Below are positions 30,022 through 44,564 of a stretch of 64,000 nucleotides of DNA, piece by piece (positions within the stretch are counted from its first letter, which is position 1; the number at the start of each line of letters is the position of its first letter). Source of the DNA: Selaginella moellendorffii. Its lineage: Eukaryota > Streptophyta > Lycopodiopsida > Selaginellales > Selaginellaceae. The stretch spans positions 1,468,984-1,532,983 of the forward strand of contig NW_003314284.1 of NCBI RefSeq assembly GCF_000143415.4, given 5' to 3'. The notes under the pieces are model-generated. The model was not told the origin of the DNA. It ran no database searches and saw only the letters and a list, made by a program, of their open reading frames with translations. A program made the translations under genes and the position numbers.

Positions 30022-32418
30022 TCAAGCTTTCCACTCAGCATCCGCGTGTTCTTCTTTTGACTCCAAGAGGTGGTCCTCGACAATCTTGGCGAGATCAGTA
30101 TCACCGCTCTTGGTCACGCGGTGGCCCCTCTCCCTCGCAACCTCCACAATCCTGCGTGCCGAGTCGGTCCTCTTGGCGTCACACAGCGCAGCAACCAGCC
30201 CCGCGAGAGCGCGGCATATGTTATCCCCAGCCACCGTCACCTCCATCCCGTGGTACATACCGCACGCTTCCTCCAGCTTCCCGGCTCGGCACAGGCTCGT
30301 GATCACCATGCTGTAGGCCGCCGCGTCGGGCCCCTCGCGACTCGACTTGATAAGCTCGAACAGCTTCACGGCCGAGTCGAGCATCCCGGCCTTGGACAGG
30401 CCGTTCATGATGATGCTGTAAGTCACCACGTCCGGCGAGCAGCGGCTCTTGAGCATCATCTCGTAGACCCTGTGAACCTCGTCCATCTTGCCGCTCTTGC
30501 ACAGCCCGTCCATGACGCTGTTGTAAGTCACGACGTTCGGCGGCGACCCGGCCGCCTCCATGAGCTCCAGCAGCCGGAACGCGTCCTGGAACTTCCTCTC
30601 CTTGCACAGAACGTTGATGAGCGTCGAGTAGGTCACCACGTCCGGCTTCACGCCGTTCCTCCGCATGTCCTCGAGCAGCTCCAAGGAAGCGTCAAACTGG
30701 CCAGCCCGGGCGAATGTGTTGATGAGCATGCTGTAAGTCACCACGTCCGGGACGACCCCGGACTGCCGGAGCTCCTCCACAGACTTGCGAGCTCGGTCCA
30801 GGTAGCCCGCCTTGCACAGCGCGTCCAGGTAGCCGGGATACGCCGCTGCCTCGAGCGAGCCACCTTTTCGTGCCTTCTCCTCCTCGAAGAAACGGATCAC
30901 CCGGTCCAACTCCCCGTGCTGCCGGAAACCATGCACGAGGTTGCTGTAAGTCACCTCGTTGGGACGGACTCCCATCTGTCGCATCTCCTCCATGAACTTG
31001 AGCGCGTCGTCGAGCCGGCTGGCCTTGCACAGCCCCCCGACGATCGTGGTGCACGTAATCACGTCCGTCGGGAGCTCCAGGCTGCGCTGCTCGATCATCA
31101 CACGCAGCGCCTCGTCGATCTCCCCGGCCCGGCTCAGGTGCTGGATGAGCGTGCCGTAAGTTATCGGGTTTGGCTTGCAGCCGTTTCGCTTCATCTCCTG
31201 GAACACCTCGCGCGCCAGCTTCGTCTTGTTGCTCCGGCACAGCCCGTTGAGCAGGATGGTGTACGTGAAAACGTTTGGAACGATGGACTCCTCCACCATC
31301 TTCTCCAGAACTTTGTACGCGTCCATGACTCTGGAAGCCCGGCACAAGCCCGTGATGATCCCGTTGTAGATGAAGACCGTGGGAGTGTAGACGCCGCTGA
31401 GCTCCCGGACGAGCTCCAGTGCCTGGTTCGCCATCCCGGCGCCGCAAAGGCCGTCCACGACGAGCTTGTACGTGGTCTCGCCATAGACCACGCCTCTGGA
31501 CGCCAGGAGCGTGAAGAGCCGGACCACCTCGGAGAACTTGGAGCGCCGGAAGAGCTTCGTGGCGAGGAGCGTGAAAGCCTGCGAGTCGACTTTAGCGCCA
31601 GCTTCCACCACCGATCTCTCCAGGAGCTTGGCCGCCATCTCCAGCTTGTCCGCGCGAGCGAGCGCGTCCACCACCACGCTGCAATCCACGCTCGCCACCT
31701 TGAAGTTGTGATCCAGCAGCGCTTGCAAGCATCCGGCGGCGACGTCGATCTTGTCCGCCTTGCAGAGCGCGTAGAGCAGCGGGTGGTGGTCGGCGGCGAT
31801 GCCCCGCGAGAGCGCCTCGCGGGAGAGCTCGAGAGCGTCGTCAAAGCGGCGGTGCCGCGCAAAGGCGTCGATCATGCTCGAGTAGGCCTCGGGCGGCACG
31901 GTGGCGGCACTGCGCACGTAGCAGAAGATCTCCCCGGCCTCGTCGATCTGGCCGAGCTCGACGTAGGCGCGGAGGAGCGCGACGAGGCTGTGGATGCTGG
32001 GCTGGTGGCCGTCGCTGCGCATGGCGCGGAGGAGGAGGAGCGCGGCGGAGGCGTCGCGGGCGTCGCAGAGGCGGGCGATGAGGGACTCGTAGGCGGCGGC
32101 GGAGTGGCGGTAGCCGGAGGCGCCGCTGGTGGAACGAGCCCAGTGGAAGAACTCGAGGCCTTTCTTTCGGCTGGCGCGGCGGAGGACCTCGAGGACGACG
32201 TCGTGGGAGAGGTAGCGAGCGAAGGGAGCGAGCGCGGCGGCGTTGAGACCCACCTCGGTAGGATTGAGCGCCGAGAGGATGCTCTGGACGACGAAGGCGA
32301 ATGCGTCGCCGCCCCCGCCGCCGCTGGCGCAAGTGGTGGAGCTGCTTGATCGTCGCGCCATTGCTGGAGTGAGGCTGGGGCGACGAGCACATAGCCTTGT
32401 CAAGAGCGCAGCGCGCAT
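30022..32418 (-). CDS. P-class pentatricopeptide repeat protein, 798 aa
   Basis: Intronless. The N-terminus is Arg/Ser-rich and lacks acids (MRAALLTRLCARRPSLTPAM), as in a mitochondrial or plastid transit peptide. It is followed by about seventeen regular 35-residue units of the type VVTYSTLINVLCKERKFQDA-FRLLELMEAAGSPPN, with no L/S variants and no E or DYW domain. P-class members stabilise, process or help translate organelle RNAs. The N/D/T/S residues at code positions (VVTYNSVMDGLCKSGKMDE, VVTYSIIMNGLSKAG) are clear enough for target prediction. GC-rich codon use opens long false frames on the opposite strand. Confidence 0.92.
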   Translation of the reverse strand: MRAALLTRLCARRPSLTPAMARRSSSSTTCASGGGGGDAFAFVVQSILSALNPTEVGLNAAALAPFARYLSHDVVLEVLRRASRKKGLEFFHWARSTSGASGYRHSAAAYESLIARLCDARDASAALLLLRAMRSDGHQPSIHSLVALLRAYVELGQIDEAGEIFCYVRSAATVPPEAYSSMIDAFARHRRFDDALELSREALSRGIAADHHPLLYALCKADKIDVAAGCLQALLDHNFKVASVDCSVVVDALARADKLEMAAKLLERSVVEAGAKVDSQAFTLLATKLFRRSKFSEVVRLFTLLASRGVVYGETTYKLVVDGLCGAGMANQALELVRELSGVYTPTVFIYNGIITGLCRASRVMDAYKVLEKMVEESIVPNVFTYTILLNGLCRSNKTKLAREVFQEMKRNGCKPNPITYGTLIQHLSRAGEIDEALRVMIEQRSLELPTDVITCTTIVGGLCKASRLDDALKFMEEMRQMGVRPNEVTYSNLVHGFRQHGELDRVIRFFEEEKARKGGSLEAAAYPGYLDALCKAGYLDRARKSVEELRQSGVVPDVVTYSMLINTFARAGQFDASLELLEDMRRNGVKPDVVTYSTLINVLCKERKFQDAFRLLELMEAAGSPPNVVTYNSVMDGLCKSGKMDEVHRVYEMMLKSRCSPDVVTYSIIMNGLSKAGMLDSAVKLFELIKSSREGPDAAAYSMVITSLCRAGKLEEACGMYHGMEVTVAGDNICRALAGLVAALCDAKRTDSARRIVEVARERGHRVTKSGDTDLAKIVEDHLLESKEEHADAEWKA

Positions 32419-33249
32419 GGGCGAGAGATGTGGTGGCGCTCATAGCCTAGCTAGCAAGGAATGTGGCTACCTGTGATCACCCCCGGCATTGCTCTTCCTC
32501 TTCCTCTTGCTCGTGCCAGGGTGTAGGGTTTTACGATTTTAGGGCATAGCGTTAAAAATGAAAGAGTGCGAATCGAACGGTCGATCAATGTCCTAGAAAT
32601 TTTAAAATCTAGATTTTAGGGTTTATGGGGCAGGAGAGAAAAATTGAGCCCTCTAGCTGATACCTTCTTTGCTAGGATGACAAGGGAATTCCAACGCTCA
32701 ATCTTTGATTTCTTTTGCTTTGAATTGAACTTTTCATCTTTCCATTATGAGAGAAGGCTCACCACTCAAGGTCTAGCTTGACACAATCCAACCAACACTT
32801 CAATCACGCCTTTCACCATAGTTGGCCATAATTGACTTCTTTAGTCAAAGTCCTTATGTGCTACAATGGAGGCAAACCATGCCAGAGTTGTCAATGTTTG
32901 TTATCGATGTGATTACAAAAAAAAAACTATGTGCCAGGTCAAACCGAACTCCTACAATATAGGTGACATGGCCCTCAATGAGTTCTGGAAAAAGAACTTT
33001 CAGAGCCTAGTATTGGAAGAGGCAGCCACTTGAGACGAGCTGATCGATTTTTCTTTAGCTCAAGGATGTGAGAACTTTGGAACGAAAGAAATGGAGCACT
33101 CCCCCAACCTGACACCATGAATCATCTGTAGACAATGGTAGCCAAGTAACGTTTGGAGCTAGAGGAGAGAATTGTGAAGTCCTGAATACTGGGAAAACAA
33201 GAAAGTGTGCTAGAGAGGAAGGTGTTTTGGACATAACTGATTTGAACTT
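32419..33249. other. Intergenic with telo-box motifs
   Basis: TAGGGTTTTA (about 32524) and TTAGGGTTTA (about 32625) lie upstream of the PPR gene. Nothing coding is seen; the right part should be the polygalacturonase 3' UTR. Confidence 0.45.
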
Positions 33250-34557
33250 TTAGCTAAATGGCGAGGAGACCTTTTCAGCCTGCACGCTCGAGCTCGCTCT
33301 TCTCGACTTTAGCTCCTGCGCCGCCAGGCAGCTCTCCGGGAACACATTCTTGCCCGCCACACCATACGCATTGCTACACCTCGCATCAGCATTCGCCCCA
33401 TTGATTGCCTGAGTGATCTCCACGTTGTCCAGCTCGATTCCGTCGCAGCCCACGACCTGGCTACACCTGAGCGTGATCGCCGTCTTGGTCTTGGAGGTAC
33501 CGCTGATGTTCTTGTACCTCACGCCACTGATGCTCACGCCACTCACCTCCTCTGCCGCCGCCTCCGCGCCACAGTCGTGCTCGTGCGCGTCGCAGTAGGC
33601 CTGGTCGATGATGATGGGGTTGGCCACCTCGTCCATCCTCACGTCCTCGAAGCTCACATCGCTCACCGTGCCATGCCCATTCTTGTAGCTCTTGATCCTC
33701 ACCCCGTTGGTGGTTCCAATCAGATTAGCGTTGCGGACTCTCACACCGGACACCACGTCGCCACCGCCCAAGCTCCCAATGCTGATTCCATGGCCGGGGC
33801 CGCACACGATGGAGCTCACGTCGATGTTGGAGGAGCCCCCGACGATGGAGACGCAGTCGTCACCCGCGGCAACCATGACGTACTTGATCACGACATCCTG
33901 CGAGTTCGTGATGTGGATACCGTCGGTGTTTGGGCTGTTGCCGGGGGAGTTGATCCGCAGCCACTGCGCGGCTACGTGCTGGCAGCCATTAAAGTTGACG
34001 TGCATGCGCGGGCTGTTGACCACCTCCAGGCCGTTGACCCGGAGGTTCTTGACCGTGTTGAACTCGATCGAGGTCGGGGCTTTCCTACACGACGTCGACC
34101 CCGCCGTGGGCTTGCAGGCCCGAGACCACCACGATGCGCCGTTTCCGTCCAGCGTCCCGGTTGCCTCCACCTTGAGGCCTTCGAGGTTCTTGATCTGGAT
34201 CCAGGGGGCGGAGTTGGAGTTGCTCCACGAGGATGCGTCCGGGGCGTGGATGTTGCCCTCGATACGTATCTTTGTGTTGGGCTTGCATGGGCCCTGGAGT
34301 GAGACCTGGGCGATGAGGAACGTCTTGCCACCGGGGATGAGAAGCGTTGCGTCTGGGGATTTGCATGCATCTTGCCATGCTCTCTCGAGGGCTTGCGTGT
34401 CATCTGTGACGCCGTCACCTTTGGCACCGTAGTCTTGCAAGTTGAAGGTCGTGCCACCGATCAGGCAAGAGGGCTTGGAACTGGAAGAGGTCTTGCTCCC
34501 TGATGCAAGAGCTGCACAAGTCCATACCATGAACAACAATAGAATTCCTCTGAACAT
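33250..34557 (-). CDS. Polygalacturonase (glycoside hydrolase family 28)
   Basis: A secreted pectinase that cleaves alpha-1,4-galacturonan in the wall. It has a signal peptide (MFRGILLLFMVWTCAALASG), then FNLQDYGAKGDGVTDDTQAL at the start of the beta-helix. All four GH28 signature blocks are present: NSPNTDGIHI, GDDCVSI, CGPGHGISIGSLG and RIKSYKNGHG. They carry the three catalytic Asp and the His/Arg/Lys subsite residues. The length of 435 codons on one exon is normal for the family. The C-terminal tail (SSSVQAEKVSSPFS) is extended and lacks a known motif. Exo versus endo mode is not clear. Confidence 0.93.
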   Translation of the reverse strand: MFRGILLLFMVWTCAALASGSKTSSSSKPSCLIGGTTFNLQDYGAKGDGVTDDTQALERAWQDACKSPDATLLIPGGKTFLIAQVSLQGPCKPNTKIRIEGNIHAPDASSWSNSNSAPWIQIKNLEGLKVEATGTLDGNGASWWSRACKPTAGSTSCRKAPTSIEFNTVKNLRVNGLEVVNSPRMHVNFNGCQHVAAQWLRINSPGNSPNTDGIHITNSQDVVIKYVMVAAGDDCVSIVGGSSNIDVSSIVCGPGHGISIGSLGGGDVVSGVRVRNANLIGTTNGVRIKSYKNGHGTVSDVSFEDVRMDEVANPIIIDQAYCDAHEHDCGAEAAAEEVSGVSISGVRYKNISGTSKTKTAITLRCSQVVGCDGIELDNVEITQAINGANADARCSNAYGVAGKNVFPESCLAAQELKSRRASSSVQAEKVSSPFS

Positions 34558-34588
34558 TGCTACGTGAAACCCTACTATAGAGAATGTT

Positions 34589-34598
34589 ATTATATAGT
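34589..34598 (-). promoter_or_regulatory. Possible TATA box of the polygalacturonase gene
   Basis: ACTATATAATAA reads toward the gene about 32 bp before the ATG. If it is used, the leader would be very short. Confidence 0.4.
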
Positions 34599-35392
34599 TT
34601 TTGTCACCTTTTCCACAATTAGTGGATATTCTGGTCTAACATCCTTATAGAAAACTTTTCCCTTACTCATCAACTTATCGAATATATTTTCTAAATATAT
34701 CACTTTTTTTATCAAAAGAGAATGATGCTTTGTGGCGATCTGGCCCAAGTGGATCTGATGTGGGGTTTATATTCAAATATCTGGCTGCAAAGAAGATTCT
34801 GCAAGATTCTTTTTCATAAGATTCTTTGGTTTGTAATGAACATACTATAGGCACCTTTGGCAATGCCTTCTATGCCCCTCTGGCCAGGTAAAAGATGTCT
34901 ATCATGTTCTATATGACGTGAAGCTCAATTCCCTGGGATCCTTTGGGCTGAGAGGGATCTCCCTAGTCAGGCTGCTTTGTACCACTTGGCTATCTACTTG
35001 CGTAGAACAGAAGAGATTCGGGTGGCTCAAACAAGAGAGTGTAGGGTGTAGTAGAATTCCTCTTCTTCCTTCCAAGTGGTCTTTATCTCGAGATAGGCTT
35101 TAACAGACCTGTATTATTATTATTGCCAATACAATTTCTCTTTCTCTTGGTAAAAAAACACTTATACAAACTCTAGATTTGATTGAGTTTCTCGGGATAA
35201 TTTAAGTTGCAATACTCCACATATTAAAAAATCTACTGTAAATTAAATATAAACCTACATGGATTAAGATTTTAGTTAGTTTATATAAATAAAGCCAAAT
35301 GTTTGAAAAAAGCTCTAATCGTTAAATCTATATGGGTTATTACTAGAAAAAATTTCTGGGGGAGAAAGAAAAAGAATCATAATTTTTCCTTT
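34599..35392. other. Intergenic; possible degenerate solo LTR
   Basis: The stretch from about 34900 to 35155 (TGTTCTATATG...GAGTGTAGGGTGTAG...CAATACAATTTCTC) has the feel of a copia-type LTR end, but no second LTR, primer site or coding part is visible. Flanks are AT-rich. Confidence 0.3.
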
Positions 35393-38953
<3,561 letters not shown>

Positions 38954-39757
38954 CGGAGAGTGCCTGGAATCCTGAGCTCTTCCTTGAGCTCGCGAATTCA
39001 TGAGACTACCGATCGACACGTCGCGCTGCCCGAGGCGCCGATCGCCGGATCCTATAACCCTAATAGTCCAGCGCCTAGCGGTTACACCGTAAAGCTCCAA
39101 ACCCTAGTTTCCGCCATAGCCAAAAAGGGATATAAATTTCGAAAAGAAAAAGGAAGAGGAGGATCCATCCCGGTTGCTTCGGTGAAGGACTCGCCCAGCC
39201 TTTACACACAGGCTTACGTTGCCTGACGTGGCGGAGCTCCAGCCCTTAAAACTGCCACGCGGGCGAGATGCCACGCACTAACCAGTGTCAACGCTTTATA
39301 ACGAGAAAGAGAGGAAGAAAGTTCGCGTCAAATGGGCGAAAATAAAATTAGTAAAGGAGTGACTTTGCGAGCCTCAGATTTTTCCGCATCTCCACTCAAG
39401 ATCCAAGCTCTCTTCTTTTTCGTTTTCTCGGTGGAGTGGTGTCGGATCTCCACGGCCCTGTTCTTGAGAAAAAGACCACTGCGGTGATGGAAAAGGCCAG
39501 CATAGTGAAGCTGGCCTCCTCGGTGGCGAAGCTTTTCATAGCTAGGAATCAAATCCCACGCCGTTCAATCCATCCTCTCTCTCATGATGCCTCTCCATGT
39601 CGAGACTCAAGTACCTCCATGTCGGAGAGACTCTCACTTCACTTCTTCTTCCTGTTGTTCATTTCATTGGATTTATCAATCCTTATCACCACATTGTATT
39701 TTACACCAGCCGTTATTCACGAAAGAAAACGAGAACGAAAATTTCGAGAGCGTCGAC
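38954..39757. other. Leader/promoter of the Ca2+-ATPase gene and 3' side of citrate synthase
   Basis: Telo-box motifs at about 39056-39064 and 39098-39106, and a CTGACGTGGCGG motif near 39222. No gene is supported; short open frames here lack family features. Confidence 0.45.
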
Positions 39758-42158
39758 TTACGCTGTCACGGTTTGCTTCTTGCAATAGTTCTCCAGCCAC
39801 TCCATGGTCATGCTCTTTGGCCTTTCAATTGGAAGACCAAGTGCGCGATCCCACACCAGCTGAAGGATACAAGCAGTCAATTGGAGAGCTTGGAAGCACA
39901 ATGCTAGTACCTGTGCGAGAACGCCTAAGGCCCGAGAGACGCCAAACAACACGGTGTAGTAGCTGCGAGAAGAAAAGTAAAGTGGTCAGAGCCTTTTCCT
40001 TTAATGAGAAAAAAAAGAGAGGAAAAAGAGGAAAAAACGTACTTCTCTTCAGTCAACCCGAAGTATTGTAGAAGTACTCCGCTATGCGCATCCACGTTAG
40101 GCCAAGGATTTTTCACCTGGAAGGGGGGCATTATGATTGCCGTGAATAGCGAGTATTACCTTTCCCGTTTCAAGAAGAATATCAGGCACAACTTCGTAAA
40201 GATTGGATACCTGTGATCAGAGTGTGGCCAAATGAGAAAATAAAGCAACAATTGAAGGCTACCATTTTGAAGATCGGATCGTCGGGCAGATGCTTTAGTG
40301 CAAATTCGCGCTGGCAAGTGTACCTAGGGTCCGTTTTACGCAGCACTGCATGTCCATAGCCTGGAACCACCTGTACAGCAGAGTTAAGCAACTGATTTTT
40401 AAAATTTTTTTCATTCCAAACAAAGCTGACCTTTCCACTATTCAAAGTATCTTTTACGTATTTTGTCAGCTTTTCCTTGGAAGCATCAGCTCCGATCGCT
40501 TCAACGGCTTCATTAATCCAACGCAACACTTCCTGATTGAGTTTCAGACTTCAGGCCAGAACACACGATGATAAACTCAAACCTGGTTTGCAAGACCATG
40601 CAATGGACCCGCCAAGCCATTCATTCCGGCCGCAAAAGAAAGGTACGGGTCCGATAGTGCACTCCCCACCTAGAGATAAATAGAGTCATCAAGAGTATTT
40701 TTGGAGAAGACCACAAAAACTTACCAGGCGCACGGTGTGTGCACTAACATTTCCTCCCTCGTGATCGCTGAAAGTCAATTACGCCATCCTCAGTTCACGG
40801 CAAAGGAAACTGTAGCAGACTAACCTATGAATAGTAAGATACAGGCGCATCAGCTCATGCATTTTGGGCTCCTTAAAACCCAGCATGTGAGCAAAGTTTG
40901 CTCCATAATCCAGCGACTTGTTTGACTCAATCAGCTTGCCTCCATGGTATGTTCTGCAGCGAAAACATTTAGCATCACTACAAGTTGCAAATTATGCAAA
41001 CCTTTGGTAGATGTAGGACGCTAGGCCTGGCAACCTAGCAATCAAGTTCATCGAATCTTCGTACACTGGTTCCCAAAACCTAGACACACCGCTCAATTAT
41101 CAGGAATATATATAACTACGACTACTCACTTTGATTTGTGAATTCCCTTCTCATACGCCTTCTGAAACTCGCTGTCGGTCTGTAGCACGAGCTCAGTAAG
41201 TGTTCTCGAACTACGTCAAACACTTACTTGCAAAGCCATAACTCCAGCAGTCAACTGTGTCATTGGATGCGCATTACTCGGAAGTGCATTCACAACGTCA
41301 TACACATGACCTGTATCAAACACATTTCTGTGAGACAAGCAAAAAAATTGTAATCAAACTTGCCCGGAATGTCAGAACGAGAAGCCCAGTCTTTCGTCAA
41401 TGTCGCAGCTTGTTCCTTACTGGGAACCTGAAGGGAACAATGTATAAGAAAGTCAAAACATTTGAAAGCCTAATGCCTTACCTCACCAGTAACAAGCAGC
41501 CAAAACAGTCCTTCTGGTATCGGTTCACCGTCGGAAACGGCAGCTGGAAGCTTCTCTTGACACTCTGGAATGGACAAGCCCCGAAAACGAATACCCTGTT
41601 TGCCAAGGACGCTGAAACAGCAAAGAACAAATAAATCCTTGACTACCTCTTCAGGATCGAGCAGGGACGTCTCCCAAAGCATGCCTTTAATCCCTCGCAT
41701 TCCACCAATGGCCTGAAACGAATAGAGAGATCATAGATATGACTAACTAGCTCAAACAAACGCATACCATATCGACTGTGGTTTGGCCGAGCGGAACTGA
41801 TCCATGCTCCTTTTTCAGCTTTTTCAGTCGCTCCTATAGAGAAGACGATAGTGCTCATCTACCGCCTTCCAGAAAAGCTCAGTGACCTCACCTGTTCTCC
41901 CGGAATCAGTTCCACCAGCCGCGATCGAAGATCCTACAAGAATTGCCAGCACAAATCACACGCCAGATCCCGAAATATCGCACGGGCAAGCGCCTACCGT
42001 CGTCAGCAATCGCCGAAACCACCAATGCGGAGCAATCTCGCAACCAGCCTGCACGGATCAATCACAGGAGCTAAGACGAGGTCGAGAGATGCGACGACAC
42101 AGACCGAAATGCGGCGAAGCTTGGACGCCACACCGCGCGCTCTGCCGCCCATTGCCAT
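39758..42158 (-). CDS. Citrate synthase, mitochondrial
   Basis: First step of the TCA cycle: condenses acetyl-CoA with oxaloacetate. About nineteen small exons. The N-terminus is basic ([18 protein letters not shown]), suiting a mitochondrial presequence. Then [51 protein letters not shown] and the three catalytic parts: [14 protein letters not shown] (His), [16 protein letters not shown] (His) and [14 protein letters not shown] (Asp). The end is [20 protein letters not shown] and a tail with no peroxisomal SKL-type signal. The animal/plant mitochondrial (type I) form fits throughout. It is head to head with the amidase gene at 111 bp. Confidence 0.94.
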
Positions 42159-42269
42159 CGCTCTTCCTCTGCCCCAACCCTAGCGCCTTCGTCTGACGCT
42201 TTTGATCTTTTTGATCTTGCAACGTGGCGCCGTACGAGCTAAACCCCAGCTCCCCTGTTTTTAGGGCAA
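42159..42269. promoter_or_regulatory. Short divergent promoter, citrate synthase / amidase
   Basis: 111 bp between the opposite start codons. An AACCCTAG telo-box (about 42176-42183) lies next to the citrate synthase ATG. Confidence 0.5.
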
Positions 42270-44353
42270 ATGGGGGAGGAAGGGCCGCCGTGCTACCTCC
42301 CAGAGGTCGACGAGGAGGACGAGGTTTGTATAGGAGAGCGATGTTTCACTCGGCCGTACAGATTCTATGTACCTCCAGTTCACTACAAGCGCGTTCCATC
42401 GCGGGTGAGCTAGCTTAGATGTAATGCATACCCGCATTTTCATTCATTGGGACTAATTCCTCTTGCAGGAGTATAGATGGAAGCTGGGAGCGAAGATCAG
42501 CCCCGCGAATGGATTTCTTGTCAAGTTCCAGCGCGCTCTTGCGTTTCCAGATTGCTTGGGCTTGTGTGAGTTTCTTTTCCTCCTCTTTCAAATGGTTCTT
42601 ACTTTTAGTTTGTAATCCAGCCGACGATGCAAGATGGCGATGGCAGTGGTGTCCTCTCTCCCTTGTCTTGGGGATCAAAGTGACGAAAGAGGACTGGAAA
42701 AAAGAGGACTGGAGAATGGATTCCTCGCGCACATTTGCTTATGCGAAGATCAAGCCAATGTCACTGTTTTGCGGGAAGCTAGGTACTGCAGCTTTTATTC
42801 TCCTAGTGGTTTGATCTTTCACTTTTTCCATCGTTTAGTGATTGAAGGGTGTTGGGCTGTGCAGCCCTGCGTCCTGTCGTCGAGCTTTTTCCCGTGCCTG
42901 CGCTGAGCATAACGAGAACGTTTGATGCTGGTGGTGGCGAAGCGAAACTATGCGCAAGCGTAGAGGTTTTGGGCATGATTGTTTTGTGGTGTGCTAAGTA
43001 AGGTGTTCTAGTTCTCTGACAGGTTAATGGCTCACTTGGACCTCAATGGAGATTAAAGCTCGACTGGCAAGCTGCAAATCTGGTAAGCAGATATTTATAT
43101 TTGGGGAAACCATTGCAACTTTTCTGCAGTTTAGAGTATTAGTTCAACAAGGAGAGGATGTTTTATCAATCCAGTACTCGAAGCGGATCAAAATCTCAAA
43201 GACATGTCAAGCGGTGAGTTGGAAACTCTCGGCAGTGGCGATTTTCACTGGTCATAAGACTTGGTTTCCAGGTTGCTACTGGAGAATTAGATGTTCCATC
43301 AAATGCGTTTTGTGGAAATTTGGCAACCAGCTTGCCGGCTCGACTAAAAATCGCTTCTATCAAACTGTCGCAAATCTTAAGCAAGCGGGTACTTCGACTT
43401 TATCTTAAAAGTTTGTCTAGTGATTGTCTCTGTTTTGGCAGACAAAAAGGCACAAAGTACTACCTACGTCTACGTACCTCAAATCCTCGCGTGAAATCGG
43501 TAAGAGTGACCGAATCACAGTCGTTCCAGGTCATTGGATAGATCCTGGATATGAACCTGGTGCTCCTGGCGAGCGGGAATTCAACCTTGATGTAAGTTAC
43601 GCTGGTTGTACTGAACTTCTAATGTTTTTTCTTTGTTCTCCAAGGTCGTCAATGTCTTGGAGCGACAACTTCGCCGAAATGGCTGGCAAGTTTTACGTCC
43701 TGATCGCGACGCTCCAAACCTCTCCTGGGAGGAGTATTTGAATTGGGTGTCTAGACAGGTAGCATCAATTGTTGTAAGATCAATCGTGTTTACCGTTCGT
43801 GTAGAGTTTGAAGGGAACGCCAGTTCTAGAGATTCACGGACAGGTTCGTGTTCTGGTTTTGATGATATGATTTCTCATGTAATTTTCGTACTGCAGGGAT
43901 CGAATGCTGATTATAGAGGCTTTGTGCTTGGAGTAATTGGCGACCCGGAAACACCTTTGGGTCGGGTATATCACTTCCCTGCTGCTTCTCGGCAGTATAA
44001 ACTCCTTGTTTTTCTCCAGGAACTTTCCAAGGACTTTGGAATTTTTGACATGGACTGGTCGGATCTTGCGGTGCCCTGTCGCGGCGGGATAATCCTCGAG
44101 AGCTTCAACTCGGACGAGGTAACCTGGAGAAATCATCTGAAGCTCACCATAGCTCACACTTTGTTTCGTTTGAGATCCAAAGGTTTTGGAAATGGCACCT
44201 TGGCATCGAGCTTGCGCTGTGAGGAGACTCGCCAACAGGATCATAACTTGCATCGAGCGAGCGAGCTACGCGAATCGAGGCGCTCGAGGGATGATCCACG
44301 AGACCCGGACGGACGGCGGCGATGTGAGCACATTAGAATATCCGGAAATTTAA
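42270..44353 (+). CDS. Amidase_3-like zinc amidase (N-acetylmuramoyl-L-alanine amidase fold), cyanobacterial type
   Basis: Predicted peptidoglycan amidase. Exons were joined by hand: 42270-42404 and 42469-42563, then coding blocks near 42.62-42.82, 42.86-42.95, 43.03-43.08, 43.13-43.20, 43.27-43.39, 43.44-43.59, 43.65-43.76, 43.80-43.84, 43.90-43.97, 44.02-44.12 and 44.18-44.35 kb. The C-terminal domain shows TVVPGHWIDPGYEPGAPG (zinc His), GEREFNLDVV (zinc Glu), VLEIHGQGSNADYRG (zinc His) and RGGIILESFNSDE (catalytic Glu), the H-E-H-E order of Amidase_3. After that come LEMAPWHRACAVRRLANRI and CIERASYANRGARG, which I associate with cyanobacterial proteins. The N-terminal half (RFYVPPVHYKR, GFLVKFQRALAFPDC) is unassigned. 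No clear transit peptide is seen. Cyanobacterial (plastid) ancestry is inferred. Confidence 0.7.
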
Positions 44354-44564
44354 AAACGAATAGTTTAGAGAAGCTCCAGCGCTAGAAAGATCGATCCATG
44401 AATAACATATCCTTGACGAGAACAACACACACAAGATTTGTGGGTACGCCCCTCGAAAGCATGCCAAGATTGGGCGCCACGCCCTTTGGGCAGGTCATTC
44501 GCATTGTCGTCCTCGCCCACTCCCCTAGCTCTTGAAATAGAGAGAAAATTGGCGCGCCATTGCG

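Noticed and set aside
30070-32349. 759-codon open frame on the plus strand opposite the P-class PPR gene
   Set aside because: It mirrors the GC-rich, regular codon use of the PPR repeats. The product is His/Val/Arg-rich and matches no family; the minus frame has clear PPR units.
33577-34302. 241-codon plus-strand frame inside the polygalacturonase gene
   Set aside because: Antisense shadow of a strongly supported GH28 gene.
34900-35155. Possible solo LTR
   Set aside because: Feels like a copia LTR end, but no matching ends, target duplication or second copy could be found in the window.
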